Origin: Clostridia bacterium
GTDB lineage: Bacteria; Bacillota; Clostridia; Christensenellales; Borkfalkiaceae
Length of the DNA: 64,000 bases
Direction of reading: 5' to 3'
NCBI GenBank assembly: GCA_017465865.1
Contig: JAFTVF010000012.1
Coordinates: 26,608 to 90,607 of the forward strand
The position numbers and the translations under genes are program-made. Below, piece by piece: positions 8,799 to 17,519 of this stretch (within the stretch, counting starts at the first letter, position 1; each line of letters starts with the position of its first letter). The notes beneath the pieces were generated by a model, which ran no database searches, was not told the DNA's origin, and worked only from the letters and a program-made list of their open reading frames with translations.

Positions 8799-9278
8799 AT
8801 GAAAAAATCGGAAAAAATTATCGCCGCGGTGCTTACGATGGCGCTCGGGATATTGCTCGTGATCATGCGCGGCAATTTTATCGGTATTCTAATGACGGTG
8901 GCAGGGCTTAGCCTTATCGTGCTCGGGATTGCGGATATCATTCACCGCGCCGTACCGCCCGCGGTGGTGAAAATCATCGTCGGCGTGTTCGTCATCGTCT
9001 GCGGTTGGACGGCGGTGAACGCGGTATTATATATCGTATCCGCGGTGTTGCTCATCTTCGGCATACTGCTCTTGTACGATAAGATCAAACGCGGAATTCG
9101 CTGCCGTACCTTGCTCAATACCGTGTTTGAGTACGCCGTGCCCGCCTTATGTATCGCAATCGGTCTTTTGCTCCTGTTCCATAAAGCGGCTATCGTGAAA
9201 ACGGTCTTCATTTGTACGGGTGTGCTTACGCTCATAGCAGGCGGAATTTTGCTCTTTAACGCACTTTCCGACGATTGA
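8799..9278 (+). CDS. Small membrane protein, DUF308/HdeD-like
   Basis: A 159-residue, very hydrophobic protein. ATG 8799 is preferred over GTG 8793 because GTGAGG sits just upstream of it. Six hydrophobic segments arranged as hairpins (for example the IIAAVLTMALGILLVIM and IIVGVFVIVCGWTAVNAVLY stretches) separated by short basic loops (DIIHR, YDKIKRGIR) fit the HdeD/DUF308 type of integral membrane protein, whose function is poorly known. It sits alone between a hairpin/T-tract and its own terminator. Confidence 0.65.
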   Translation: MKKSEKIIAAVLTMALGILLVIMRGNFIGILMTVAGLSLIVLGIADIIHRAVPPAVVKIIVGVFVIVCGWTAVNAVLYIVSAVLLIFGILLLYDKIKRGIRCRTLLNTVFEYAVPALCIAIGLLLLFHKAAIVKTVFICTGVLTLIAGGILLFNALSDD

Positions 9279-9300
9279 TATCTTACAATATATATATTAT

Positions 9301-9330
9301 ACGCTCCGTAGCTAAAACGGGGCGTTTTTC
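9301..9330 (+). terminator. Intrinsic terminator after the DUF308-like gene
   Basis: ACGCTCCGT (9301-9309) pairs with ACGGGGCGT (9317-9325, one G-T pair), 7-nt loop, then TTTTC. Confidence 0.8.
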
Positions 9331-9413
9331 TTTGCATAATTTCCCAAACCGCGAAAAAGATAAAAATTTATCGATTTAGCGATTAGAAATTTATTTTCGG
9401 GCGGTTTAAGCGT

Positions 9414-9442
9414 TTGAGATTAGGAAAAAAGTATGATATAAT
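9414..9442 (+). promoter_or_regulatory. Predicted promoter of the 12-gene fumarate/Hdr operon
   Basis: TTGAGA at 9414-9419, TATAAT at 9437-9442, 17-bp spacing, TGA before the -10. It is the only good promoter seen before the gene run 9516-22034. A second one inside the operon cannot be excluded by eye. Confidence 0.75.
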
Positions 9443-9515
9443 AATATGCGTATGAATGCGTAAAAAAGGCGCGTATTGAAAGAATAAATAATTTACAGAC
9501 GGAGATATAAACATT

Positions 9516-10466
9516 ATGAACAACAAAGTTACTATCATCGGCGCGGGTTCGGTAGGTGCTACCGTTGCTTACACCCTGGTTGCAACGGGTTCGGTTGCGG
9601 AGATCGTACTCATCGACGTAAACGTGGACAAAGCGAAAGGGGAGGCGCTCGACATTCGTCAGGCGACGCCCTATCTTTCCCCTGCAAAAATTTATTGCGG
9701 TACGTACGAAGACGCGGTGGGGTCGGATATCGTTATCGTTACTTCGGGCGTGGGCAGAAAGCCTGGTCAGTCCCGTATCGATCTTACGCAGACGAACGTG
9801 AATATTTTGAAGAGCATTGCGCCTGAAATCGTAAAATACGCGCCCGACGCGCTGTATATTTTCGTTGCAAATCCCGTAGACGTGCTTACCTACGTATTCT
9901 GTAAGATCACGGGCGTACCCAAAAACCGCGTGATCGGCACGGGTACTACGCTGGACAGTATCCGACTTCGCACGCGGCTTTCCGAACTGTATTCGGTCAA
10001 TCAAAAACAAGTCCACGCGTACGTGCTCGGCGAACACGGCGACAGCTCGTTCGTGGCTTGGTCCACGGCGGACATTTCGGGTATCCCGCTCAAAGAATAT
10101 GAAAGCACCTTGACGGATAAGAGTGTTTTGACCGTTTCTCCCTACACCCACGAGGAAGTGGAGGAATACGTGAAGAAATCGGGCGGTCAGATCATCGCGG
10201 GCAAGGGCGCGACCTTCTACGGTATCGCGGCTTGCGTAACGCAGATCGTCAACAGTATTTATTCGAGCGCGTATACGATTTTGCCCGTATCCACCGTTCT
10301 CGACGGCGAATACGGCATTTCCGACGTAGCATTGTCTACGCTCTGCGCGATCGGTAACGACGGCGTGGTAACGACCCTTACGCCCAAGCTTTCCGACGAG
10401 GAAGTGAAAAAAATGAAACACAGTGCGGAAGTCCTCAAAGGGGTTATCGCACAGATCGATATTTAA
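9516..10466 (+). CDS. LDH/MDH-family NAD-dependent dehydrogenase, possibly malate dehydrogenase
   Basis: A 316-residue Rossmann dehydrogenase of the L-lactate/malate dehydrogenase superfamily: IIGAGSVGATVAYTL for NAD, catalytic LDSIR and GEHGDS. Overall it resembles L-lactate dehydrogenase. The substrate-discriminating position (Gln102 in LDH, Arg in malate dehydrogenases) is Arg81 here, in SGVGRKPGQSRIDL (codon 9756-9758). That, plus fumarase 18 bp downstream and fumarate reductase in the same operon, favours oxaloacetate-to-malate reduction. Against this, the rest of the sequence is LDH-like, and some LDH-annotated proteins also carry Arg there. First gene of the operon. Confidence 0.8.
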   Translation: MNNKVTIIGAGSVGATVAYTLVATGSVAEIVLIDVNVDKAKGEALDIRQATPYLSPAKIYCGTYEDAVGSDIVIVTSGVGRKPGQSRIDLTQTNVNILKSIAPEIVKYAPDALYIFVANPVDVLTYVFCKITGVPKNRVIGTGTTLDSIRLRTRLSELYSVNQKQVHAYVLGEHGDSSFVAWSTADISGIPLKEYESTLTDKSVLTVSPYTHEEVEEYVKKSGGQIIAGKGATFYGIAACVTQIVNSIYSSAYTILPVSTVLDGEYGISDVALSTLCAIGNDGVVTTLTPKLSDEEVKKMKHSAEVLKGVIAQIDI

Positions 10467-10484
10467 GAAAACGGAGAAAAGAAC

Positions 10485-11861
10485 ATGGAATACCGTATTG
10501 AAAAAGACACAATGGGCGAAATGCAAGTCCCTGCCGACAGATACTGGGCGGCGCAAACGCAGAGAAGTTATCAAAACTTCCGTATCGGCAACGAGATCAT
10601 GCCCCGCGAGATCACGCACGCGTTCGGGATCTTGAAAAAAGCGGCGGCGCTTGCCAACTGCAAACTCGGCAAACTCTCCGAAGCCAAGAAAAACGCCATC
10701 GCGGCGGCTTGCGACGAGGTGATCTCGGGCGAGCTGAACGGGCATTTCCCGCTCGTCGTATGGCAGACGGGCAGCGGTACGCAGTCGAATATGAACGCAA
10801 ACGAAGTCATTGCAAACCGCGGCAACGAGATCGCGGGCGAAAAGCTCCTGCATCCCAACGACGATATCAACAAGAGCCAAAGCTCCAACGATACTTTCCC
10901 GACGGCAATGCACATTGCGGCGGTGATCGCGATCGAGGATAACCTTTTCCCCGCAATGGATACGCTGATTGCGACCCTCAAACGCCTTGAAAAAGAAAAC
11001 GAGGGGATCGTCAAGAGTGGCAGAACGCATTTACAGGACGCAGTGCCTATTGCGTTCTCGCAGGAGATCAGCGGCTGGACGAATATGATTGAAAAGACGA
11101 AAGCCCAGCTTACGCTTACCCTTTCGGGACTGAAAGAGCTTGCGCTCGGCGGCACGGCGGTCGGCACGGGCTTGAACGCGCCCAAGGGCTTTGCGGAAGA
11201 GGTCGCGGCGCAGGTCAGCGCGCTTACGGGCAAGACGTTCGTAACCGCGGAAAACAAATACCACGCGTTGACCTCGAAAGACGAACTCGTCTTCGCGCAC
11301 GGCGCGTTGAAAGCGTTGGCTTGTAACCTGATGAAGATCGCAAACGACGTACGTTGGCTGGCAAGCGGGCCTCGCGACGGGCTTGGCGAGATCTTTATTC
11401 CCGAAAACGAACCGGGGTCTTCGATTATGCCGGGCAAGGTCAATCCCACGCAATGCGAATCGATGACGATGGTCGCCGTACAGGTCATGGCGAACGACGT
11501 CGCGGTGGGTATGGGCGCTTCGCAGGGCAATTTCGAGCTGAACGTATTTATGCCCGTGATTATTTATAATTTCCTGCAATCGGTGCGGTTGCTTGCCGAC
11601 GGTATCCGTTCGTTTGAACAAAATTGCGTAACGGGGATCAAGGCGAACAAGGAAAAAATGCACCATAACCTGTACAATTCCTTGATGCTGGTTACCGCGC
11701 TCAACCCGTATATCGGTTACGAGAACGCGGCGAAAACGGCGAAGAAAGCGTATAAAGAAAACATCTCTTTGAAAGAGGCTTGCGTTGCGCTGGGATTTTT
11801 GACGGCGGAAAAATTCGACGAAGTATTCCGTCCCGAAGAAATGGCGTATCCGCAGAAATAA
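10485..11861 (+). CDS. fumC: Class II fumarate hydratase
   Basis: A 458-residue member of the fumarase/aspartase superfamily, interconverting malate and fumarate without an Fe-S cluster. Visible are the N-terminal [13 protein letters not shown], the substrate-site [31 protein letters not shown], the [11 protein letters not shown] region and the signature [17 protein letters not shown] that holds the catalytic Ser loop. Aspartase has the same fold, but length, [10 protein letters not shown] and the neighbours (dehydrogenase upstream, fumarate reductase in the same operon) favour fumarase. It lies 18 bp after the dehydrogenase and 22 bp before the HdrB gene. Confidence 0.92.
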   Translation: MEYRIEKDTMGEMQVPADRYWAAQTQRSYQNFRIGNEIMPREITHAFGILKKAAALANCKLGKLSEAKKNAIAAACDEVISGELNGHFPLVVWQTGSGTQSNMNANEVIANRGNEIAGEKLLHPNDDINKSQSSNDTFPTAMHIAAVIAIEDNLFPAMDTLIATLKRLEKENEGIVKSGRTHLQDAVPIAFSQEISGWTNMIEKTKAQLTLTLSGLKELALGGTAVGTGLNAPKGFAEEVAAQVSALTGKTFVTAENKYHALTSKDELVFAHGALKALACNLMKIANDVRWLASGPRDGLGEIFIPENEPGSSIMPGKVNPTQCESMTMVAVQVMANDVAVGMGASQGNFELNVFMPVIIYNFLQSVRLLADGIRSFEQNCVTGIKANKEKMHHNLYNSLMLVTALNPYIGYENAAKTAKKAYKENISLKEACVALGFLTAEKFDEVFRPEEMAYPQK

Positions 11862-11883
11862 TGCAAAGGTAGCGAATAGTACT

Positions 11884-12663
11884 ATGAAAATCAGTTATTA
11901 TCCCGGCTGTACGCTGAGAACGAAAGCCAAGGACTTGGACGACACCGCCCGTCTTTGTGCAAAAGCGCTCGGCGTAGAAATGGAGGAAATCGAAAATTGG
12001 CAGTGCTGCGGCGCGGTATATCCGATGGCGACGGACGAGATCGCGACCAAGCTCTCGGCGGTTCGCGCGCTCGATTATGCAAAGCATAACGGCGGGAAAC
12101 TTTTAACGCTGTGCTCGGCTTGCCACAACGTGATCAAACGCACCAACGAGGATATGAAAACGAACGCGGATATCTGTTCCCGCGCGAATAATTATCTGAA
12201 ACTCGACGAGCCGTACAAAGGGGAAACGGAAGTGCTCCATTACCTCGAAATGCTGAAAACCGTCGTCGGCTTCGATACGATCAAAAAAGCGGTGGTCAAT
12301 CCCGTAAACCGCAAGATCGGCGCGTACTACGGTTGTTTATTGCTCCGCCCGAGCGGCGTTATGGCGTTCGATAACCCCGAAAACCCGACGATCATCGAGG
12401 ACTTTATCCGCGCGATTGGCGGTACGCCCGTCGTGTACCCGTTCCGAAACGAGTGTTGCGGCGCGTACGTGGCTTTGAAAAACAGCGAACTGCCCAAAGC
12501 AAAGAGTAAAAAAGTACTGACAAGCGCAAAGGAAAAAGGCGCGGAAGAAGTGATTACCGCCTGTCCGCTTTGCCTGTATAATTTACAGGTAAACGGCGAA
12601 AATATCCTGCCCGTGAGATACTTCACCGAGCTTCTTGCCGAGGCGTTGGGGGTGAAAGCATGA
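11884..12663 (+). CDS. hdrB: Heterodisulfide reductase subunit B-like (HdrB)
   Basis: A 259-residue protein with two complete CCG domains, each binding a noncubane 4Fe-4S cluster in HdrB: Cys9, Cys41-Cys42, Cys77, Cys80 and Cys151, Cys191-Cys192, Cys227, Cys230. In methanogens HdrB carries the disulfide-reducing site; in bacteria HdrB homologues sit in Hdr/Flx and other complexes with varied acceptors. Its last codons overlap hdrC (ATGA-type), so the two are translationally coupled. A nonmethanogen would not have CoM-S-S-CoB, so the partner here is open; the downstream fumarate reductase is the obvious candidate. Confidence 0.9.
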   Translation: MKISYYPGCTLRTKAKDLDDTARLCAKALGVEMEEIENWQCCGAVYPMATDEIATKLSAVRALDYAKHNGGKLLTLCSACHNVIKRTNEDMKTNADICSRANNYLKLDEPYKGETEVLHYLEMLKTVVGFDTIKKAVVNPVNRKIGAYYGCLLLRPSGVMAFDNPENPTIIEDFIRAIGGTPVVYPFRNECCGAYVALKNSELPKAKSKKVLTSAKEKGAEEVITACPLCLYNLQVNGENILPVRYFTELLAEALGVKA

Positions 12664-13046
12664 CGAAAGAAGAACGCATTGAAAATTTGAAAACGCTCAG
12701 CGGCACGGACGTAAGAAAGTGTATGAAATGCGGCAAATGCTCGGGGCGCTGTCCCGCTTTCAAGGACATGGATATCAAGCCCCACCAGTTCGTTTCCATG
12801 CTCGAAAAAGGCAAAATCGAAGAACTGCTCGAATGTAAAGCGATCTGGAACTGCCTTTCGTGTATGGCTTGCGTAGAGCGTTGCCCGCGCGGCGTTGCGC
12901 CTGCGGCGGTCGTGGAAGCGGTGCGCAGCACGGTGGTACGGGCGCAGGGTAAAAACGGGCTGAAAGCAGAGGATATCCCGCCGATCGTAGACGAGCTTAT
13001 TCCTCAGCAGCTCCTTGTCAGCGCGTACAGAAAGTATAACAAATAA
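12660..13046 (+). CDS. hdrC: Heterodisulfide reductase subunit C-like (HdrC)
   Basis: A 128-residue ferredoxin-like subunit with two classical 4Fe-4S motifs, CMKCGKCSGRCP and CLSCMACVERCP, in the helical arrangement of HdrC. It passes electrons between HdrA and HdrB. ATG 12660 overlaps the end of hdrB and hdrA starts 31 bp downstream, giving the order hdrB-hdrC-hdrA. No membrane segment is present, so the complex should be soluble. Confidence 0.9.
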   Translation: MTKEERIENLKTLSGTDVRKCMKCGKCSGRCPAFKDMDIKPHQFVSMLEKGKIEELLECKAIWNCLSCMACVERCPRGVAPAAVVEAVRSTVVRAQGKNGLKAEDIPPIVDELIPQQLLVSAYRKYNK

Positions 13047-13077
13047 TCGAAAAAATTAAAAAAAGAGAGTAGATAAA

Positions 13078-15069
13078 ATGCAAAGAATAGGTGTTTTTAT
13101 TTGTTGGTGCGGAAGTAATATTTCGGCGACGGTAGACGTAGTCAAGGTGGCGGAGGTCATCAAGAACGAGCCGGGCGTGGTGTATTCCGCAAACTATCAG
13201 TATATGTGCTCGGAAAACGGTCAACAGCTCATCAAGCAGGCGATCAAAGAGCATAACCTGACGGGCGTTGTCATCGGCTCGTGTTCGCCCAGAATGCACG
13301 AAGCGACGTTCCGCAAAGCGGCGGAAGAGGCAGGGCTGAACCCCTATATGGTAGAGGTTGCAAACATTCGCGAGCATTGCTCGTGGATTCATAAGGACAT
13401 GGACGAAGCGACGGAAAAAGCGTTGATCCTCGTCCGTACGGCGATCGCGAAAGTCAAGCTCAACGCACCGCTTACGGCGGGCGAAAGCCCCGTTATCAAG
13501 CGCGCGCTGGTCATCGGCGGCGGTATCGCGGGTATTCAGGCGGCTTTGGATATCGCGGACGCGGGCTTTGAAGTGGATATCGTGGAAAAGAACGCGACGA
13601 TCGGCGGGAGAATGGCACAGCTCGATAAGACCTTCCCCACGCTCGACTGCTCGGCTTGTATCCTCACGCCGAAAATGGTAGACTGCGCGCAGCATGAAAA
13701 GATCGACATTCTTTCCTATTCCGAAGTGGAAGAGGTGAAAGGCTTCGTCGGCAATTTCAGCGTAAAGATCCGCCGTAAGGCAAGATACGTAGACGAAACG
13801 AAATGCACGGGCTGTAAGGTTTGTATGGATAAATGCCCGTCTAAAAAAGGCTTGAACACCTTTAATATGGGCTTGAACACCCGTCCCGCGATCCATATCC
13901 CGTTCGCACAGGCGATCCCCAACGTAGCGGTGATCGACCCCGAACAGTGTATCAAGCTGAAAACGGGCAAGTGCGGTATCTGTCAGAAATTCTGCGGCGT
14001 GGGCGCGATCGATTACGAACAGAAAGACAGCTTTATCGAACGTCAATACGGCGCGATCGTCGTTGCGACGGGCTTTAAGCCGATCGAGCTTGACGCGTTC
14101 AACGAATACGGCTATAACGATAATAAAGACGTTATCACCTCGTTAGAGCTCGAAAGACTGATGAACGCGGCAGGACCTACGAACGGCGTTCTGCTCCGTC
14201 CCTCGGACGGCGAGCATCCGAAAGTCATCACGTTCATTCAATGCGTCGGCTCGCGCGATACCAGCGGTTGCGGCAAACCCTATTGCTCGAAGATCTGCTG
14301 TATGTATACGGCGAAGCACGCAATGCTCATTCGTGAAAAATACCCCGATACGGAAGTACACGTATTCTATATCGACGTGCGTACGCCGGGTAAAAACTAC
14401 GACGAATTTTTCCGCCGCGCGGTGGAACAGTACGGCGTGGACTATATCAAGGGTATGGTCGGCAAGGTCTATAACGAAAACGGCAAGCTGATGGTCCAAG
14501 GCTCGAACCTTATCGATAACGAACAGGTAACGATCGAGTCCGATCTCGTCGTGCTTGCGGCGGCGATCGAGCCCGAACCCTCGGTAAGAAAGGTAGCGAC
14601 CTTGCTGACGGCAAGCATCGACACCAACAACTTCCTCACCGAGAGCCACGCCAAGCTCCGTCCCGTGGAAAGCCCCACGGCGGGCGTGTACCTTGCGGGC
14701 GTATGCCAAGGCCCGAAAGATATCCCCGAAACGGTATCGCAGGCTTCGGCTTGCGCGGCAAAGGTTATCGGTCTGCTGGTAAAGGATAAATTGAAAACGA
14801 ACCCGTGCGTGGCAACGCCCGACGAGAGTATGTGTAACGGTTGCAGTCAGTGTGCGAACGTTTGCGCGTACGGCGCGATCACGTACGTGGATAAGGAATT
14901 CCGCCTCGGCGGCGGGAAGACGGAGATCCGTCGCGTAGCGAGCGTGAACCCTGCGGTATGTCAGGGCTGCGGCGCTTGTACGGTAACCTGTCCTTCGGGG
15001 GCTATGGACCTGAAAGGTTTCAGCTCCAAGCAAATCATGTCGGAGGTAGAAGCGATATGCAAGAAGTAA
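13078..15069 (+). CDS. hdrA: Heterodisulfide reductase subunit A-like (HdrA), bifurcating flavoprotein
   Basis: A 663-residue Fe-S flavoprotein. The N-terminal HdrA domain (residues 1-130) contains ICWCGSN and GSCSPRMHE; the thioredoxin-reductase-like FAD domain starts at VIGGGIAGIQAALD; TFPTLDCSACILTPKM is the HdrA-specific cluster region. Ferredoxin motifs appear internally (CTGCKVCMDKCP, CGICQKFCGVGA) and at the C-terminus (CNGCSQCANVCA, CQGCGACTVTCP). In characterised complexes the HdrA FAD splits electron pairs between a high-potential acceptor at HdrB and low-potential ferredoxin. The next gene starts inside its last 13 bases. Confidence 0.93.
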   Translation: MQRIGVFICWCGSNISATVDVVKVAEVIKNEPGVVYSANYQYMCSENGQQLIKQAIKEHNLTGVVIGSCSPRMHEATFRKAAEEAGLNPYMVEVANIREHCSWIHKDMDEATEKALILVRTAIAKVKLNAPLTAGESPVIKRALVIGGGIAGIQAALDIADAGFEVDIVEKNATIGGRMAQLDKTFPTLDCSACILTPKMVDCAQHEKIDILSYSEVEEVKGFVGNFSVKIRRKARYVDETKCTGCKVCMDKCPSKKGLNTFNMGLNTRPAIHIPFAQAIPNVAVIDPEQCIKLKTGKCGICQKFCGVGAIDYEQKDSFIERQYGAIVVATGFKPIELDAFNEYGYNDNKDVITSLELERLMNAAGPTNGVLLRPSDGEHPKVITFIQCVGSRDTSGCGKPYCSKICCMYTAKHAMLIREKYPDTEVHVFYIDVRTPGKNYDEFFRRAVEQYGVDYIKGMVGKVYNENGKLMVQGSNLIDNEQVTIESDLVVLAAAIEPEPSVRKVATLLTASIDTNNFLTESHAKLRPVESPTAGVYLAGVCQGPKDIPETVSQASACAAKVIGLLVKDKLKTNPCVATPDESMCNGCSQCANVCAYGAITYVDKEFRLGGGKTEIRRVASVNPAVCQGCGACTVTCPSGAMDLKGFSSKQIMSEVEAICKK

Positions 15070-15512
15070 CCACGGAAAAGAAAGAATTTACCCCGAACAT
15101 CGTGGCGTTTTGCTGTAACTGGTGTTCGTACGCGGGCGCGGACCTTGCGGGATCGAGCCGTTTGACCTATCCCGCGAACGTCAAGATCATTCGCGTACCC
15201 TGTTCCTGCCGCGTCAATCCCTCGTTCGTGCTCAAAGCGTTCCAGCAAGGCGCGGACGGCGTGATCCTTTGCGGTTGTCATCCCGGGGATTGCCATTACG
15301 TAACGGGCAACTACTATACGAGAAGAAGAATGTCTTTGCTGTTCAGCTTTTTGAACTATATGGGTATCGAAAAAGAACGTACCCGCGTGGAATGGGTATC
15401 CGCAGCGGAAGGTCAGCGTTTCTCCGCCGTTATGAACGATTTCGTGAAAACGGTTACGGAGCTTGGCGAAAACAAACGCCTTACCGACCTTCGCGTAAAG
15501 GAGGGCGAATAA
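15057..15512 (+). CDS. MvhD/FlxD-like 2Fe-2S electron transfer subunit
   Basis: A 151-residue protein starting at ATG 15057 inside the hdrA end, with GGAGG just upstream. It is an MvhD-type subunit (delta subunit of methyl-viologen hydrogenase, FlxD in bacterial Flx-Hdr complexes). Conserved marks are FCCNWCSYAGADLAG, RVPCSCRVNP and DGVILCGCHPGDCHY, whose Cys bind a 2Fe-2S cluster. It is the docking subunit that feeds electrons into HdrA from a hydrogenase, formate dehydrogenase or NADH module. No hydrogenase follows, but Flx-like genes do, pointing to NADH input. Confidence 0.9.
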   Translation: MQEVTTEKKEFTPNIVAFCCNWCSYAGADLAGSSRLTYPANVKIIRVPCSCRVNPSFVLKAFQQGADGVILCGCHPGDCHYVTGNYYTRRRMSLLFSFLNYMGIEKERTRVEWVSAAEGQRFSAVMNDFVKTVTELGENKRLTDLRVKEGE

Positions 15513-15513
15513 G

Positions 15514-16491
15514 ATGAAAGACGTTGAATTGAAAATGTTAGAGCGAGCGAAAGCGCTGCTTGAAAGCGGTGAAGTTGCGCGCGTGATCGGCTGGAAGAAA
15601 GGGGATTTCTGTTACGATCCCTCGCCCGCGAGCTTTGAAACGGTAGAGGAGTTGAACGGCTTCGTTTACGACTGGTTCTGCGGCGCGAATCTTTCCAAAT
15701 ACCTGATCGAAATGAGCAAGAAAGAGGGCAAAACGGCGGTATTTTTGAAGCCCTGCGACACGTACAGCTTTAATCAGCTCGTCAAAGAACACCGTATCAA
15801 GCGTGAAAACGTACACGTGATCGCCGTGGAATGTCTGGCGAAGCTGGATATCGAAAAGATCAAAGCCAAAGGCGTTTCCATGGTAACGGGCGTAGAGGTA
15901 ATCGGCAAAGAAGTCAAGGTTACGACGGCTTACGGCGAAGAAACGCTGAAAAAGCCCGAAGTGATCCTTACCAAATGCGAAACCTGTCAAAAGACCCATC
16001 AGGTAAAGGACGAGGAGATCATTCTCCACGACCGTCCCGAGCGCGACGTGGACCGCTTTGCGGAAGTTGCGAAACTCGAAGCGATGACGGCGGACGAACG
16101 GTTTGCGTTCTGGCGCGAACAGCTTTCGAAGTGTATCCGTTGCAACGCTTGCCGTAACGTATGCCCCGCGTGTTCCTGCGTGAAATGCGTATTCGACAAC
16201 CCCGCTTCGGGCATTGCGGCGAAAGCCAACGACGACAAGTTCGAAGAACAGCTTTTCCATATTATTCGCGCGTTCCACGTAGCGGGTCGTTGCACGGACT
16301 GCGGCGAGTGTTCGAGAGTATGCCCGCAGAACATTCCTCTGCACCTTCTCAACAGAAAATTCATTAAGGACATCGACGGACTGTACGGCGAGTATCAAGC
16401 GGGCGAGACCGCGGACGGTAAAACGCCGCTCACCTCGTATGCGGAAGCCGACGCAGAACCCAACGACGTCATGAAAGGGGAGGCGAAATAA
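15514..16491 (+). CDS. Flx-like Fe-S subunit with two C-terminal 4Fe-4S motifs
   Basis: A 325-residue protein 1 bp after the MvhD-like gene. The N-terminal half resembles the FrhB/FdhB-type fold (stretch VFLKPCDTYSFNQLVKEH and isolated Cys in AVECLAKL and TKCETCQKTHQ). The C-terminal half has CIRCNACRNVCPACSCVKC and CTDCGECSRVCP, two 4Fe-4S sites. Position and composition match one of the FlxB/FlxC subunits that link the NADH-oxidising FlxA to FlxD-HdrA. Which letter it should carry cannot be decided by eye. Stop and next start overlap (TAATG). Confidence 0.78.
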   Translation: MKDVELKMLERAKALLESGEVARVIGWKKGDFCYDPSPASFETVEELNGFVYDWFCGANLSKYLIEMSKKEGKTAVFLKPCDTYSFNQLVKEHRIKRENVHVIAVECLAKLDIEKIKAKGVSMVTGVEVIGKEVKVTTAYGEETLKKPEVILTKCETCQKTHQVKDEEIILHDRPERDVDRFAEVAKLEAMTADERFAFWREQLSKCIRCNACRNVCPACSCVKCVFDNPASGIAAKANDDKFEEQLFHIIRAFHVAGRCTDCGECSRVCPQNIPLHLLNRKFIKDIDGLYGEYQAGETADGKTPLTSYAEADAEPNDVMKGEAK

Positions 16492-17519
16492 TGTTCAAGA
16501 TTGCAAAAGAAAGATTAAACGAACTCTATGCCAAGATCAACGGACAAATGGGGCTTTTTATCCCCGTAAAAAAAGCGGGCGAAGTCAATTACGAGGTTTG
16601 GAGAGAGGGCAAAGAAGTATCTTTGGAAACGCTCAAAACGGTAAAATCCCCCAAGAATATGTTCTTCCCGCAAACGGAGAACATGATGAAGTTCAAAACC
16701 GAGGGCAAAAACCTCGAAATTATCGACGTACGCGGCGAAAAAAGACCGTTCGTGTTATTCGGCGTAAAAGCCTGCGATTATAAAGCGATTGAGGTTTTGG
16801 ATAAGGTATTCCTTGCCGATCCCGTAGACACCTATTATCAGTCGAGAAGAAACGCGACGACGATCGTAACGCTCGCATGCTCCAAGCCCGAAGAAAGCTG
16901 TTTTTGCAGCGTGTTCGGTATCGACGCGACCGCGCCTCAGGGCGACGTTACCACGTGGCTCGACGGTGAAAATCTGTACTGGCAGGCAAACACCGAGAAA
17001 GGCGAAACGCTTACCGCGCTCGTAAAAGACCTGTTTGCGGAGGGCGGAGAAGCGGAAGTAGAGGCGCAACAGACGGCTACCAAAACGATTATCGACAGCT
17101 TGCCGTTTGCTAATCTCGATCTCAGTAAGTTTAAGCCTGAAAATCTCAACGAATTGTTCAATGCGGCGGAGTGGCAGGAAATGAGCGAAGCGTGCCTTGG
17201 CTGCGGTACTTGTACGTTCGTCTGCCCGACCTGTCAGTGCTTTGATATTCGGGATTTCAAAACCAACGAGGGCGTTATCCGTTACCGTTGCTGGGATTCC
17301 TGTATGTATTCCGACTTCACGCTGATGGCGCACGGCAACAGCCGTACGACGCAGATGCAGCGTTTCCGTCAGAGATTTATGCACAAGCTCGTTTACTATC
17401 CCTCGCAGAACGACGGACTGTATTCGTGCGTGGGCTGCGGGCGTTGCGTGAATAAGTGTCCTCAGCGCCTGAATATCGTAAAAGTAATCAAAACGTTGGG
17501 AGGAAAAGACAATGACTAA
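16491..17519 (+). CDS. Flx-like 4Fe-4S dicluster subunit (AsrA/FlxB-like)
   Basis: A 342-residue protein similar in layout to AsrA (anaerobic sulfite reductase A) and FlxB. The N-terminal domain contains VLFGVKACDYKAIEVLDKVF and CSKPEESCFCSVFG; the C-terminal domain has CLGCGTCTFVCPTCQCF and CVGCGRCVNKCP for two 4Fe-4S clusters. AsrA-AsrB-like pairs accept electrons from NADH; here the AsrB/FlxA-like partner follows with an 8-bp overlap. No sulfite reductase catalytic subunit (AsrC) is present, so a sulfite role is unlikely. Confidence 0.82.
   Translation: MFKIAKERLNELYAKINGQMGLFIPVKKAGEVNYEVWREGKEVSLETLKTVKSPKNMFFPQTENMMKFKTEGKNLEIIDVRGEKRPFVLFGVKACDYKAIEVLDKVFLADPVDTYYQSRRNATTIVTLACSKPEESCFCSVFGIDATAPQGDVTTWLDGENLYWQANTEKGETLTALVKDLFAEGGEAEVEAQQTATKTIIDSLPFANLDLSKFKPENLNELFNAAEWQEMSEACLGCGTCTFVCPTCQCFDIRDFKTNEGVIRYRCWDSCMYSDFTLMAHGNSRTTQMQRFRQRFMHKLVYYPSQNDGLYSCVGCGRCVNKCPQRLNIVKVIKTLGGKDND

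Noticed and set aside
9420-11030. A 536-codon minus-strand frame across the dehydrogenase and fumC
   Set aside because: It lies opposite two clear enzyme genes, is Arg/Phe/His-rich shadow sequence, and shows no motif.
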